From the NCBI RefSeq assembly GCF_933775445.1, contig NC_065874.1:29024501-29088500 (forward strand): DNA of 64,000 nucleotides, read 5' to 3'. The notes under the pieces are model-generated. The model saw only the letters and a program-made list of their open reading frames with translations. It was not told where the DNA came from and made no database searches. A program made the translations under genes and the position numbers. The stretch comes from Argentina anserina. Lineage: Eukaryota; Streptophyta; Magnoliopsida; Rosales; Rosaceae. How positions within the stretch are numbered: position 1 is the first letter of the stretch; every line of letters begins with the position of its first letter. Positions 1 through 10,966 of the stretch are shown piece after piece.

Positions 1-29
1 GCTCATGAGAAATCGGGCAACCTATTTAT

Positions 30-329
30 TTACCCAATTACATTTATAATACGGGTACTTACAAATACAGAGTTAAACGGTTTGTCATTAATGACTAGAC
101 AAGGAGTGCCTCGCTCAAGTTCAGCATTTTTTTGAACATAGAAAGCAGGACAAGACCAAGGGGATTTACTAGGGTGAATAATCCTTTTGCTAAGTAGATC
201 ATTAATTTCATTTTTACATAAATCCATAATTTTATGACTCATTTGAATTAGCCAATCTTTGGTAAGAATGTTTTTCTCATTGAATTCTTTAATGTAAGCA
301 AGGGTGACAATGTGTTTTTTCCTATGCAA
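30..329 (-). pseudogene. Pararetroviral reverse transcriptase N-terminal fragment
   Basis: A 99-codon open stretch resembles the start of Caulimoviridae reverse transcriptase. It has an acidic/hydrophobic helix ending in a basic turn, then the characteristic PSKSPWSCPAFYV block and a degraded equivalent of the RxVIDYR-type region. Catalytic motifs such as YxDD would lie further left, outside the window. A stop codon ends the frame at 30, and the upstream junction with the protease region is frameshifted. RT assignment is fairly sure from the PSKSPW block; virus genus is not assignable. Confidence 0.7.
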
Positions 330-543
330 AAAAGCGGTAGGATTATCTGAACATATTTCTTTGATAATTTTCTTTTCAAAGTTTTTGATTTTTTGTTGAA
401 GAGAAGAATCTTGAAGTTGATTATCTATTCTTTTGAAATTAATACTTCCTTAAGAAACATGATATGTTTTTTTTTTCTTGAATACAATTAAGAGTTTTTG
501 AAATGTTATGTTTTTAAATGCCTTTAATGTGTGTACTTTGGGA

Positions 544-984
544 TTAGAAAAAAAAGGTGAATTTTACTGGTTCACCAAAAAGATGGGTGATAATTCTATC
601 GTATTCTATGGTGAAAGGGTAAATTAGAGTAATAAAAGGGAGACCCAAGATTACCTTATCAGTTAAATGTTTTATGAAGAGAAATGAAGTTTTAAAACAA
701 ACATTACTTTGACATATGTGGGCTTTAGGGATTTCATATTTAATGTCTATTTTTGATCCATTAGCTGAATGTAAAGACTCATTTGTTTTTACAAAATATC
801 TTGAATGTATTAATCCTTCCTGAATGCAGTTAAGGTCTACACCTGAATCTATTAGAGTTGTTGTTGCCAATTGGAAATCTTTGATTTTGAGTTGGATTGT
901 AGCGTACCATTTTCTAATTTGTATTTGTTTAATGAAACTTATAGTAGCTTGTTGAGAGGCTTCAGCCTCAGCATCTACACACAA
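544..984 (-). pseudogene. Pararetroviral aspartic protease fragment
   Basis: This 146-codon open stretch contains a retropepsin-like active-site motif, LIDSGVD, at about residues 45-51, in the usual hydrophobic setting. A later VILGLPFI block corresponds to the second hydrophobic motif (ILG) near the end of such proteases. The protease would mature a viral polyprotein. It lies just upstream (minus strand) of the RT fragment, as in Caulimoviridae, but a gap with stops separates the two. The DSG in place of DTG is common in this family. It is a relic with no expectation of activity. Confidence 0.65.
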
Positions 985-1599
985 AAAAAGAGGTTCAGGG
1001 GGTGTTTCTGGGTGTTGAATTTTAAGAAATTGGTTATCTAATTTAATTAGGTTTAATTCTTGTTTAATTTCTTTATTGTCATTAATGAGTTCTAAGTGTG
1101 ACTGTTGTAAAATTTGAATTTTATTTTTATTACTTTACTTCACCTTGTAAATCTTGGATTGTTACTTCTTTTTTACGATTTTTGATTTTGTCGAATGTTG
1201 TAGTAAGATAAATCTTTTCTTGAGGGGTATTAACCACATTTTCCTGGGTGATTAATTTTATTTTATTTTTTTAGGTATTCTGTTTTAAGGTCGGGATTAT
1301 CAATTTTCCCTATTGAGTCTATGAATAACTCTAGCTTGTTCTTCCTGTTTAGACAAAATATTTATTGATTTACATTCATAGACATCTTTATACCCAAAGC
1401 AAACATCTAGGTTAGAATGTTCACTAGACTCGGAGGAAGAAGATATGATGATATCATCTTCAAAAATCTCATTTTTTGAATCAGTATTCCTTAATTCTAA
1501 GGTCTGGATAAGTTTTTCCTTTTCTTCTGGACTGATTTTTAGTTGATAAATAGTATTTTTAACTGGACAATTATTTACAAAATGACCAATTTTGTTTAC

Positions 1600-2360
1600 A
1601 TTATTCGTATCATCCCATTATCCCAGTGGGGAGAATCCCCCTTCATTCTTCACAGTAAAACCGACCCTCCATGCACTTACCATGATTATGTTCAAGCATG
1701 GAGCAAGATATTACTCCATCATATAGAATATTTTAGTCATTCATGGTTTATCAATTTTAATAGAAATTTCAATAGCCAATTTCCTATGTGGTTTAATGAC
1801 TAGTGGGAAAGCATGGATGCCCTTTGGACATTCGTCCCTCAAACCTTCAAAATGCAGTTACAAAATTTGCCTCAGTCATGACTTTCTCAGAATATGAGAA
1901 AATGTTTACTCCTACCCTCCATTTCATAAAAAAAAATATAAGAACCCCTGGATCTTGAAATGACATTATGAATTAAATGAATATATTGTAACACGGTACT
2001 TCTTAGTCAAATGGTGAGATAAATTCAAAACATATAGTCTTGTCACAATTTACTCAAGAATTTTCAGTCATTCCATCTAAAAATCCAGTCACTACCCAGT
2101 CAACACCTCTAGTAGCTATTTTGCCTCACCATCCATATTTGCCCCTTCTCTAGTCAAGACTTTACCAACTCAGTCATCATCTACTATTAAAGCAAGATCA
2201 GTAACATCAAAAGCTTCCACTTCCAAAGTCGTCGAATTAGAGGAGATGGCTAAGAAAGTACTACAACAAGTGGCCAATCTATCACAACAAGCAGCCAGTC
2301 TAATAGCGAGGATGAAGAATGCTCTTCCTCCTCTTCCATAGTCAAGAAGCAGCACCAAGT
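1600..2360 (+). pseudogene. Pararetroviral capsid/N-terminal polyprotein fragment, opposite orientation
   Basis: On the plus strand, translated pieces between about 1605 and 2130 carry a run of aromatic motifs seen in the capsid-side region of florendovirus/petuvirus-like endogenous viruses. These are an SQWGESPF segment, HDYVQAW, a FSHSWFINF block, a FPMWF block, and after a stop and a shift a RYFLVKWWDKF block (about 1990-2030). A Ser/Thr-rich and coiled-coil-like segment follows to about 2360. At least two in-frame stops are visible. In an intact virus this region would lie upstream of the zinc knuckle on the same strand. Here it faces the minus-strand knuckle, so the locus is rearranged or holds two abutting insertions. 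Family-level call from remembered motifs, not from a search. Confidence 0.55.
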
Positions 2361-2900
2361 CAACCAGCCAGATGGGCAGACTACCAAGATAGTCAGGAGG
2401 GTAAATTTCTTTTATGACACCTCAGATATGACTAATTGGACATTTTGATACCTAATGTTTTAAAGATGACAGTTTGGTACCTAAAGTTAGATTTTATATG
2501 ACACTTTCGTACTTTTGTTGGCTTATTTGTTAAATATAGAGGGTCAAATTGATATTTACATATTATTTATCAAAATAAAAATACAAATAGAAGTTTATGA
2601 GTTCAAGACTAATTTCTATCACCTTGGTATTCATCATTTTTGTATTGTTTGTGAGAAAATAAACATGAATTAATTTTAAGCATTAATTGAAGGTGAAAAT
2701 TGGATTTTTATTTAGGAAATCTAGAATTTGTGATTTAAATACCCACAAGAAATTTTTTGGTTAATTAATAAAGTCTTACATAGTAGTTTTGTGAGACAAT
2801 TGAATTTGATAAACATAAAACTGACTTATGCTATCAACATGAACAAAAAAATATTAACTTAAATGCATAAAATGAAACCTCATGACCCAAAACTAACATA
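2361..2900. other. AT-rich non-coding stretch with a dispersed-repeat signature
   Basis: No coding potential is seen. Between about 2440 and 2530 there is a degenerate internal repetition of the type 'tttggtacctaaagt / ttgatacctaatgt'. This is common at the edges of unclassified plant transposable elements. No clear terminal inverted repeats or target duplications were found. Confidence 0.3.
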
Positions 2901-4023
2901 TTTACGCATTAAAAACCTTTTTATCTCAAAAGAACCAATATCTAATCTAAAATAATTGTGGCTGCACCAAAACCTTAATTGGGCTGCCTACGTACCATTA
3001 CAAGGAATCAAGCCATTTGTAGTTCACCAACCAACAAGTCGATCACTCTAACATTCTAAAACTACATAACCCACAACCCGAACAATCACACAGTAATTAA
3101 CATCACAACCTCTTCATAAGCACACAATACCATATCTATTATCAATCAACACAATCACAATTTCATAAATCTCTACCACAACTCTTTATGACTCAAACGA
3201 TAGTCAAATTCGACAATTTATATTTCGTTGGGTCCATATCAACGACTACAACCTAACAGAGCCACCCATTACTCCAATTACTACATCAGGCTCCGCCGCA
3301 CGCGCCGCCACAATGGTTGCGTGTGGGCCCCACACGCTACCTTTCTCCAACCACTCCAAAATGACTCGATTCCAACATAGAAGTTATAGATCATCAGAAA
3401 ATACACATTTTCATGACGGCGTCGAAGTCCAGATCGGCAGGAAAGTGGCCGGAAAACAGTCGAGACGCCGACGGTGGGGTGAGTCGTGAATCCCAAATAT
3501 ATAGGTCGATTCGGCCTTCAAGGAGCTTGGAATCGAGCCTAGAGGGAAGGACTTGGTGGAGATGGAGTAGTCCCGAACTTGGGGGTTGCCGGAAATGGCG
3601 ACGTCAGTGTCGATAATGGCTTAAGGTGTCGCAGCTCCGTGTGTGGTCATTGCCGGCGTGTGGGTTATGGTCCAATCGAAAGGAAATGAGGAGGCACATC
3701 GAACAGGACCGGTGGCCGGAAGATATTTGGGTTTTTCTTGGGTGAACAGTACCCGACCCGATCTTTTTCTGATTTTTCTTCCCTTTTTTAGATTTTCACC
3801 GTGTATTTATATTATTTTCCAAAAATACCTCATATACTTTTTGATTCATAACTTTTTCATACAAACTCCGATTTGGGCGTGTCACGTGTCCACAAACTCG
3901 TATCGACGAACTCTACAATTTCCGTGAAGAAAGTTTTCCACAAAACTTACACATTGAAAAGTCAATATTTAAAGTCTCTACACTTAATGATGCTATACAG
4001 TTAAAAAGGTTTGGGACGTGACA
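2900..4023 (-). mobile_element. Decayed Ty3/gypsy LTR (minus orientation), left edge uncertain
   Basis: The right edge is clear. The sequence ends ...gggacgtgaca at 4023, the complement of a 5'-TGTCACGTCCC LTR start. Just beyond it (4024-4045) is the complement of a purine-rich tract, as expected between internal DNA and a 3' LTR. A block at about 3880-3935 (cacgtgtccacaaactcgta then tcgacgaa, then ttccgtgaagaaag) is homologous to the promoter-proximal block of the LTRs at 46.5, 53.1, 37.4, 30.0 and 62.8 kb. A GC-rich stretch (3290-3730) matches the position of the GC-rich transcribed leader in those LTRs. The left boundary near 2900 is only a guess. Confidence 0.55.
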
Positions 4024-5450
4024 ATTCTCTTCTCCTTACAAAAATTTCGCCCTCAAAATTTACGTACCCGACAAACGAGAGGGTACAACTGTTTCATCTA
4101 ATACTCTGGTTTCCAAGTAGCCTCATGTTCACTTGTGGCTCACCAACATCATATAAATGACTATAAACTAAATGGAGTCATTATTTGGTCGTCATTTAGA
4201 GACTAGATCTTCTAAACCTAACCGATAACGACAACCCTAATAACTTGTCCAAAAATCATGAAAGCTCACCTTGTAATCACCAATAAATTAATTCAGATAA
4301 GTAAGGACTCATCGGAAATATCACACCTTTCTGAAGTGACAATATGACAGGGAAATTACCCTCAACATCTCGTCCCACAAGGAATCACAAAAAATATAAA
4401 TTAATTCAATTATCTAATTCTCGAGATTTTTAGCCCCAACGAAACGGACACCCATCCATAAAGATCATGACCTCTAGGCCATAATTGAATATGCAAGTGG
4501 TCCCACCACACTATGATCCAATAAAAATATGTCACAAAATACAAGTATTGTAATAAGTATCGAAATACGTACTACCCTTATTACTCCATATAATAGACAA
4601 GCTAGAATTTGAAATATCCCTTGAGTCAATGCGAAAACATTTCCTCTTAAGAGTTCTCAACTCATAATTCAATTCTAAATAATCAATGGTGTCACATCGA
4701 TCCATTAATGTGAAGCATAACATTCAACCAACATCACCACTATCAATAGGAGATTACCCAAAATAGCCTAACATCTAGGTGAGTCGTGCGGGGACCACTA
4801 TCAAATGAGGCATACAGAAATTTCGGCATAGTCTACCTTGAAAGTAGCTAACCCTACCTGCACAAAAAACGACACTCTAATAATAATAATTCCACCTCAA
4901 CACATGGAGCCATCTGCTCCACCGGTCAAAACGGTCTCCACATCATTTAAAACAAATCCAGGCATCAACAATAACAAATCACAACCGATACAATTTATAA
5001 AGACGTCCATCACGCTATGAGGCGTTATGACACATAACATCGATCGACTCTTGGAGCTTTCAGCTACATTGTCAGTCCCACAATTAGTCACACAGAATTA
5101 GTAAGCTACACTACCTGTCACACAACTTCTCAAATCAACTAATACAATTCAAATATCGACACTGACATTGTCACACAAAAAACTAGCCAGTTACACTATG
5201 AATCACACTATCACACATAAAATTTGTGAGCTACACTACAAGTCACATTGGTAATTACAATATCGACAATGTGACTGGTGTTGTTACAACCATTGTGACA
5301 GGTACTGTGACTAAAAAGAAATCTCAATTTCAACAAAAACTTCAGCTGTAGCAATATAAGGCAAACCTTTTCTGCTTCATTTATGTACTCTTGAGCTTGA
5401 TCAAGGTGGGAAAGACCCAAGTGGTAGAGACACAAAACTCTGCAGCCTTT
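4024..5450 (-). mobile_element. Degenerate internal 3' end of a gypsy element
   Basis: Read on the minus strand, 4055-4135 encodes a decayed integrase C-terminus. The segment HEATWKPEY, a stop, then MKQLYPLV matches the family pattern in which ATWE..., an acidic/basic spacer and YPxLF close the polyprotein just before the polypurine tract and 3' LTR. Further right (4180-5450) no recognisable domain was found; the sequence is AT-rich with many stops. It belongs with the LTR ending at 4023. Confidence 0.45.
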
Positions 5451-6570
5451 AGCTCACAAAATTCGAAGAATCCTTAGATGGCAAAGACCTAGGGTCTAAT
5501 TCACGTTCCGGTACCGGCAAATCTAGTCGTGAAGCAGCTCCGACGTTGACACGACTCTCTCCACGCCTCTCTGACGTCGACCGCCCCTTCCAAGTGTCGC
5601 GACTCCACCGAGAAAGAAAGGAAGGACAACTTGCCGCCATCAACTGCTCCTCTTTCAATCCTTCACGACGGAGTTGTCCTCCCCACCCACCTCGAGTCCG
5701 CATCTCATAATTTGTCCTTACTTCCAGAGTTGATCACGGCCCATAAGCATGTTGCTGAGATCGGATGAGTCGCCGGTGGAGGAAGTGAAGACGAAGGTGA
5801 GGGAGAAGATGAATACGAATGCGGAGGCGGCAATGGAAAAGGCGAGTAGTTTGGGGAAGGAGGCAGTGGGAATTGGGAGGAGGCAATGGTTGAGGTTAGG
5901 GAGGAGAACGACAAGGATGACGAGATCTGCGAGTCTAGGACAACTTTGACGAAGCTTGCGTTTAAAATCAATGACAATTCTTATAAATTCAATGACTTTT
6001 GATGGGCAAGGCTGTAACAAAATTAGAATACTGACTTTTTTGTGATTTTGAAACTGTGTGTGATTTTTTTTAAAATTAAATTAGTCTAATATGACTGTTT
6101 TATGATCTAAAAAAATTAGAATTTTAGGCCCCAGATCGAGTGCGAGCGCACTGCTTGCCCTTCCTCAAGGCGGGGATGTGCACAATGTCATGGCTGGAGG
6201 CTCATAAGGTGATTTTTGTTTTCTTACAATCTTACCCAACACCGCCCAATGTGTTATGGGTAAGGAGACGATCTAATTTTACTTATCGATGTCCAAACTC
6301 AACAACTTGTTTTAAGACCTCTAACCGCTACCCGATCTATTAGAGAATTTAGTGACGGCACCCCTAAACCACCAACTCCATCATAATACTCCAAGAGCAA
6401 CATGGCGTCATTGAAGAACCATGGACCGGCATGAAGAATTCGAGATAAATTAATTTCGTTTAGTCATTGTAATACAAAATGAGCTAATTGATTGTAAATG
6501 GTGTCATTGCCAATTAATTTGGGTCTAATTTGGAAAAAGATTAGAAAATAAATAAATAAAAGAAGAGAAA
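5451..6570. other. Intergenic; no supportable gene
   Basis: A GC-richer patch (5500-5950) contains overlapping short open frames on both strands with low-complexity Ser/Pro/Leu composition. None has a recognisable domain or convincing splice signals. The rest is AT-rich. It may be transposon-derived or a truncated gene edge; nothing can be named. Confidence 0.3.
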
Positions 6571-6731
6571 TAAAGTTGAGAGAGTTCCCAAGCTGCGAAG
6601 CCAAGCCATTTACCCCGATACTGATAATCATGCATAAACCGATAAAAGAATGGATTTCTTTTGGCAACCATATCCAACGGCTGCGAGAAGATAACATCAG
6701 ACAACGTGAGGAGGCTTATTTGCTCCAAGTG

Positions 6732-6781
<50 letters not shown>
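6732..6781 (+). repeat. (CT)n microsatellite in the leader region of the PBL-type kinase gene
   Basis: About 50 bp of CT dinucleotides with one internal TTT interruption. It lies roughly 650 bp upstream of the kinase start codon, in what is likely the promoter or 5' untranslated region. CT tracts are frequent in plant 5' leaders. Confidence 0.85.
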
Positions 6782-7437
6782 ACTTAACTGGGAATTCTAG
6801 AGAGAGAAAGAACACAACCGTAAACAGGGGTTGTTTAAGTGAAACGTTGAGCTCAAGAGCGGGACCAACCCGCCATTAATGCACACTACCCTCTCCCTCC
6901 TTCCCACCTTCCCACCTTCTTTCTCTTCATTTCCAAATAACCCCATTTTTTCAATCCATCCATCTCTTATTCTCTTACGTATCGAACTCAAATCCAAGGA
7001 TTTTTAAGTCAACTTGCTTGCTCTGTTTCTCTTTGAGCTTATATTGTTAGCAGCCATTATTAGTCCAACTCCAAAAGCACAAAACCCACCTCACTCTCCT
7101 GTGTCCCTCTCTAATTCGACCAGACATAAAGAGGTCGGTTGTCGATTTCTTTATGTTCTCTCCTTCATGGGTTTCTGCCTGTTCTTTGTTCTAGATTTAA
7201 AAATCAAGTCTTTCTTTCTTTCTTTATTGGAAACTGATTCATTTGAAAGGCTTATCTTTTGTGGATGATACCCTAACTTTTGTTGGGTTAGTAAAGGTTT
7301 CAGCTTTTATTAGTCTAGATCTGTTTTTGGTTTGAAGTTTTCACTGTTGAATTTGTGAGCTTAGTGAGCTGAGGCAATCTATCATATGCAGGCAGAGAAT
7401 TCGGAGAAAGGGTTGTTGCTTTTCTTCTGTTCTTTTC

Positions 7438-9837
7438 ATGGGGGTCTGCTGGAGCGCCCAGATCAAAGCTGAGAGCCCGTTAAACACAGGTACATAAGCT
7501 TCAAAGGTTCCTGATCATTTTTGGTTTTATATCTCTGGCGATTAGTATCAATTGATTTCAATCATGTCATGACTCTTTATGTTTTCGGTAGGACTGGGAA
7601 TTTTGGATTTTATCTAATTATGGAAATTTCTGTTATGATTTGTTTATGTGTTAATACTATTACTGGCTAGTTCTGTTCTTCTGAGAGGACATGCATCATT
7701 ATCATTCCAAACCCTGTTTTGGAAATAATTGCCCTCAAACTTCAGTATCTTTTATTGTTTCATATTTGCGTCTTACTCTGTTTAGTTGCTACTCGGTTGT
7801 ACGATTCTTAAAACGGTTTCGTTTGGTTTCCTTCAACTTTGCTCTGATTATTTTCCTCCGCCTTTGTTTGATTAGCATTCCTTTCACTTCTCACTAAGAT
7901 ATGATAAACAAAATTGGTACAAGGGATTGAGTTGTCAACTCAATGAGGATTCTTACAGCGGTGACTTTACAATACCTTTCGGTATATACTTGTGCAGGTT
8001 CAAAGTTCGGTAATAATGATGGAAGTACAAGCAGCAAGGTCTCTGCAATTTCAGCACCTCCAACTCCTCGGACAGAGGGTGAGATCCTGCAGTCATCCAA
8101 TTTGAGGAGCTTCAGTTTTTCTGACCTCAAATTGGCCACGAGGAACTTCCGTCCTGATAGTGTGTTAGGAGAAGGCGGCTTTGGTTCTGTTTTTAAAGGG
8201 TGGATTGATGAAAATTCATTTACAGCCGCAAAGCCTGGGACTGGCATAGTTTTGGCTGTGAAACGGCTTAACCAAGAAAGTTTCCAGGGTCACAGGGAGT
8301 GGCTGGTGAGTTCTTCACTCCTAATTATATTCTCACGGTTGTATATGATTGATTGATTGATTTTTGTTTTTATGGAAATCCTTTTAAATAGTTGGTTAAG
8401 GTAGAGTTACGCCTACATCAAGCTAGACATTGGTGCTTTATGTTTCAACAAGTCTTCTAGGATGGTACCTCCATTTTGGTGTTTGCTTCTAGCAATTAAA
8501 GTTTAGCCATTTGCATGTAAATTTAATTACTCTTCAATTCAGGATTGACAAATTGTTTGTTCTCATTTGTGTTTGATAGGCAGAAGTGAATTATTTGGGC
8601 CAGTTCCATCATTCTAATCTTGTGAAACTAATTGGCTTCTGCTTGGAAGATGAGCAACGCCTTTTGGTATATGAATTCATGCCTCGAGGCAGCCTGGAAA
8701 ATCATTTGTTCAGGAGTACGTTCTTAGAGACTTGGGAGATATCTGTAAATAACCTTTGATGCGGATGGCTTTCATTAGTAATATTTATTAACAATTTTAT
8801 ATCATTGTACCAGGAGGTTCTTACTTTCAACCTCTTTCTTGGACCCTCCGCATGAAGGTTGCCCTTGGTGCTGCAAAGGGGCTGGCTTTTTTGCATAGTT
8901 CCGAAACAAGGGTGATATATCGAGACTTCAAGACATCTAATATCCTACTTGATTCGGTATGAATCTACTGGTCTTCTTATTTTCAATTATTCAAAGAGTT
9001 CAGGGGATTGCTTGACTTTGTTGTTGGCTATTCTGAAAATTCCCTTTGTGATATAATGCAGAACTACAATGCAAAGCTGTCGGATTTTGGCTTGGCCAAG
9101 GATGGGCCAACAGGTGATAAAAGCCACGTCTCTACTAGGGTGATGGGGACATATGGATATGCAGCACCAGAATATCTTGCCACAGGTACAGTTTTAATTC
9201 AATTCCTCATGGTTGTCTGCAATCTTTGGTTTAAATTTTAACATTTTCCCTTTCCAGTTCATTTTGACCATTCAACTTAAGAGTCTTACACTTTGCTTTG
9301 GATCTTTATCCTTGATTACCGTAAATCAGAATTGATGCATCTATCTCTTAATGGCTCCACTTTTCACTATCTGAAGGTCATCTTACTGCCAAGAGTGATA
9401 TCTATAGTTTTGGAGTTGTCTTGTTGGAGATGTTATCTGGACGGAGAGCAGTTGACAAGAATAGGCCATCTGGTGAGCACAATCTGGTTGGGTGGGCTAA
9501 ACCCTTCCTGGCAAACAAGCGCAAGATCTTTCGTGTCATAGATAACCGTCTCGAAGGCCAGTATTCAATGGATGGAGCTTATAAGGCAGCTACGCTTGCA
9601 TTACGATGCCTCTCCACAGAATCCAAGCTCAGGCCAACCATGGATGAGGTTGTAAAAGCACTGGAGCAACTGCAAGATTCCAGTGTCACCACCACCAATC
9701 AGAGCCAGGCACATAGGATGCGCAGGCGAAGTGCAGACGATGTTAGCAAAGCAAGGCGTGCATCTATAGATGAAGCTAATAAAGCAAGGAATACCGTCGC
9801 TTATCCTCGGCCATCAGCTTCGCCCCTATATGCTTAA
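7438..9837 (+). CDS. Receptor-like cytoplasmic kinase, subfamily VII (PBL/APK1-type), 407 aa, six exons
   Basis: Predicted exons are 7438-7489, 7998-8305, 8580-8715, 8814-8956, 9062-9185 and 9377-9837; all introns are GT-AG and the phases agree. The protein starts [14 protein letters not shown], giving a Gly2 N-myristoylation site and Cys4 as a likely palmitoylation site, so it should sit at the plasma membrane. The Ser/Thr kinase domain shows a GEGGFGSV P-loop, AVKRL lysine, YRDFKTSN catalytic loop, DFGLA and APEYLATG. The [12 protein letters not shown] activation segment is typical of subfamily VII substrates of immune receptor complexes. A basic C-terminal tail follows. The closest Arabidopsis relatives are probably PBL9/10/11 (APK1 group), but the exact orthologue is not resolved. 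A later in-frame ATG at 7943 lies in intron 1 and is rejected in favour of the myristoylated exon 1. The tail ends about 1.1 kb from the convergent PCRK-like gene. Confidence 0.93.
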
Positions 9838-10966
9838 GCTGTTTTGTTGAACAAAATAGCCCAAGCTGCAATATACCACTGTTTGTCCGGTGACTGTATA
9901 GTTCGTTCTGGCTAATGTATTCTACCCTCCCCTTGACAAATTAGTAGCAGAGGCTCTAAAATGTGCAGGGCCAGTGAGATGAGCCCTGCCCAGAATGTAG
10001 TGTGTTGAAGTGTTTAACCACCACATTGGAAAAGTAGCATGGAAAATTAGGGATGCAAAGTACTTTTGTACGACTGATTCACCATCCATTTTTCTCTTGC
10101 ATGGGGTTGTATTTATTTCATTTTTTGCTTCTTTATAAGGCGGATTCTTTGGCTTCCTTAATCGGTTAAGTTTTCTTGTGCTATGCTTTTCTAATGAGCT
10201 CTCTATGGTATTTCTTCAAGTGCTCCTGGTGAAGCCTGATTGTGTATGTCGAATGTAAGGAAAAGGGTAAGTACTGTAAAACCCGGAATATCAGATGTAC
10301 AGACCATGCCCTGCGAAATCTTTTGATAATTTTCTGGTCCGGTTTCTGCAGCCCGGATTCAGAAACTGACCCAGAAGAAGAGACAATAAGTGTTGTTGGC
10401 ACATCGGCAGCATGCGCTAATGCACCACTGTGAACTAGGATGGACACCATCACCCAAAACTTCCAAAGCACATACGGAAAACAATTGTGGTATATGCTTG
10501 TTCACTGGGCCAGATTTTGACAAGATTGCTACCCGTTACAAAATTACAACGGAGAAAATGAATTTGTACTTCATAGGTTGTGTATTTAGCGAAAGGGATG
10601 CATGCCTCCCAAGTGCAGCTTCCTAGTCATTAATTATTTACAGCCCCATCAAAGCAAAACAAAAACACAAGAAAAGGGCAGTACCTCCCACTCTTGAAGA
10701 AGAACATGTAATCTATACCGTCTTCAATTCACAGGTAGATATGCGCCCATGTTCCATTTCCTGGAAGGAGCCAAGCACATGGATGTTCTCTACCACAAGC
10801 GGGCTGATAGCTTTATCACCGGTTTTGATCAACCTAGCCAGCTGCTGCTATCTAATTTCTTGACAGATCTCATCCAAGAGTTTACCAGTGCTTTAGTAGA
10901 GAAGCCACTCTTCAGTCTGAGTCTCCACTACACGTTCACTCTGCCACAACCTGGCTGGTAGTTTAA
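9838..10966. other. 3' flanks of two convergent kinase genes
   Basis: Non-coding. It contains the probable 3' UTR and polyadenylation region of the plus-strand kinase (about 9838-10150) and, from the right, that of the minus-strand kinase. Short open frames at 10.2-10.6 kb have no recognisable features and are considered noise. Confidence 0.5.

Larger units (their letters stand above)
1..1600 (-). mobile_element. Endogenous pararetrovirus remnant (Caulimoviridae-like), zinc knuckle-protease-RT order, broken
   Basis: Read on the minus strand, this stretch has the order expected at the 3' part of a plant pararetrovirus polyprotein. A zinc-knuckle-like GHFVNNC motif lies near 1560-1590. A Ser/Glu-rich tract follows (about 1400-1460), then an aspartic-protease region (544-984) and a reverse-transcriptase start (30-329). 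Frames are interrupted by several stops and shifts, so no intact protein is encoded. No LTRs flank it, which fits Caulimoviridae rather than an LTR retrotransposon. The neighbouring plus-strand block (1600-2360) appears to come from the same virus type in opposite orientation. The left end runs off the window. The genus is not determined; a florendovirus or petuvirus-like lineage is an inference from motif resemblance. Confidence 0.7.

Noticed and set aside
1543..1803. Single 86-codon plus-strand gene
   Set aside because: The first third is antisense of the viral zinc-knuckle region; only the later part is pararetroviral, and it continues past stops.
5449..6020. Several overlapping frames on both strands in a GC-rich patch
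   Set aside because: Mutually overlapping low-complexity Ser/Pro/Leu frames with no splice or domain support.
10181..10961. Short frames between the two kinase genes
   Set aside because: They lie in the convergent 3' flanks, with no motif and no conservation clue.
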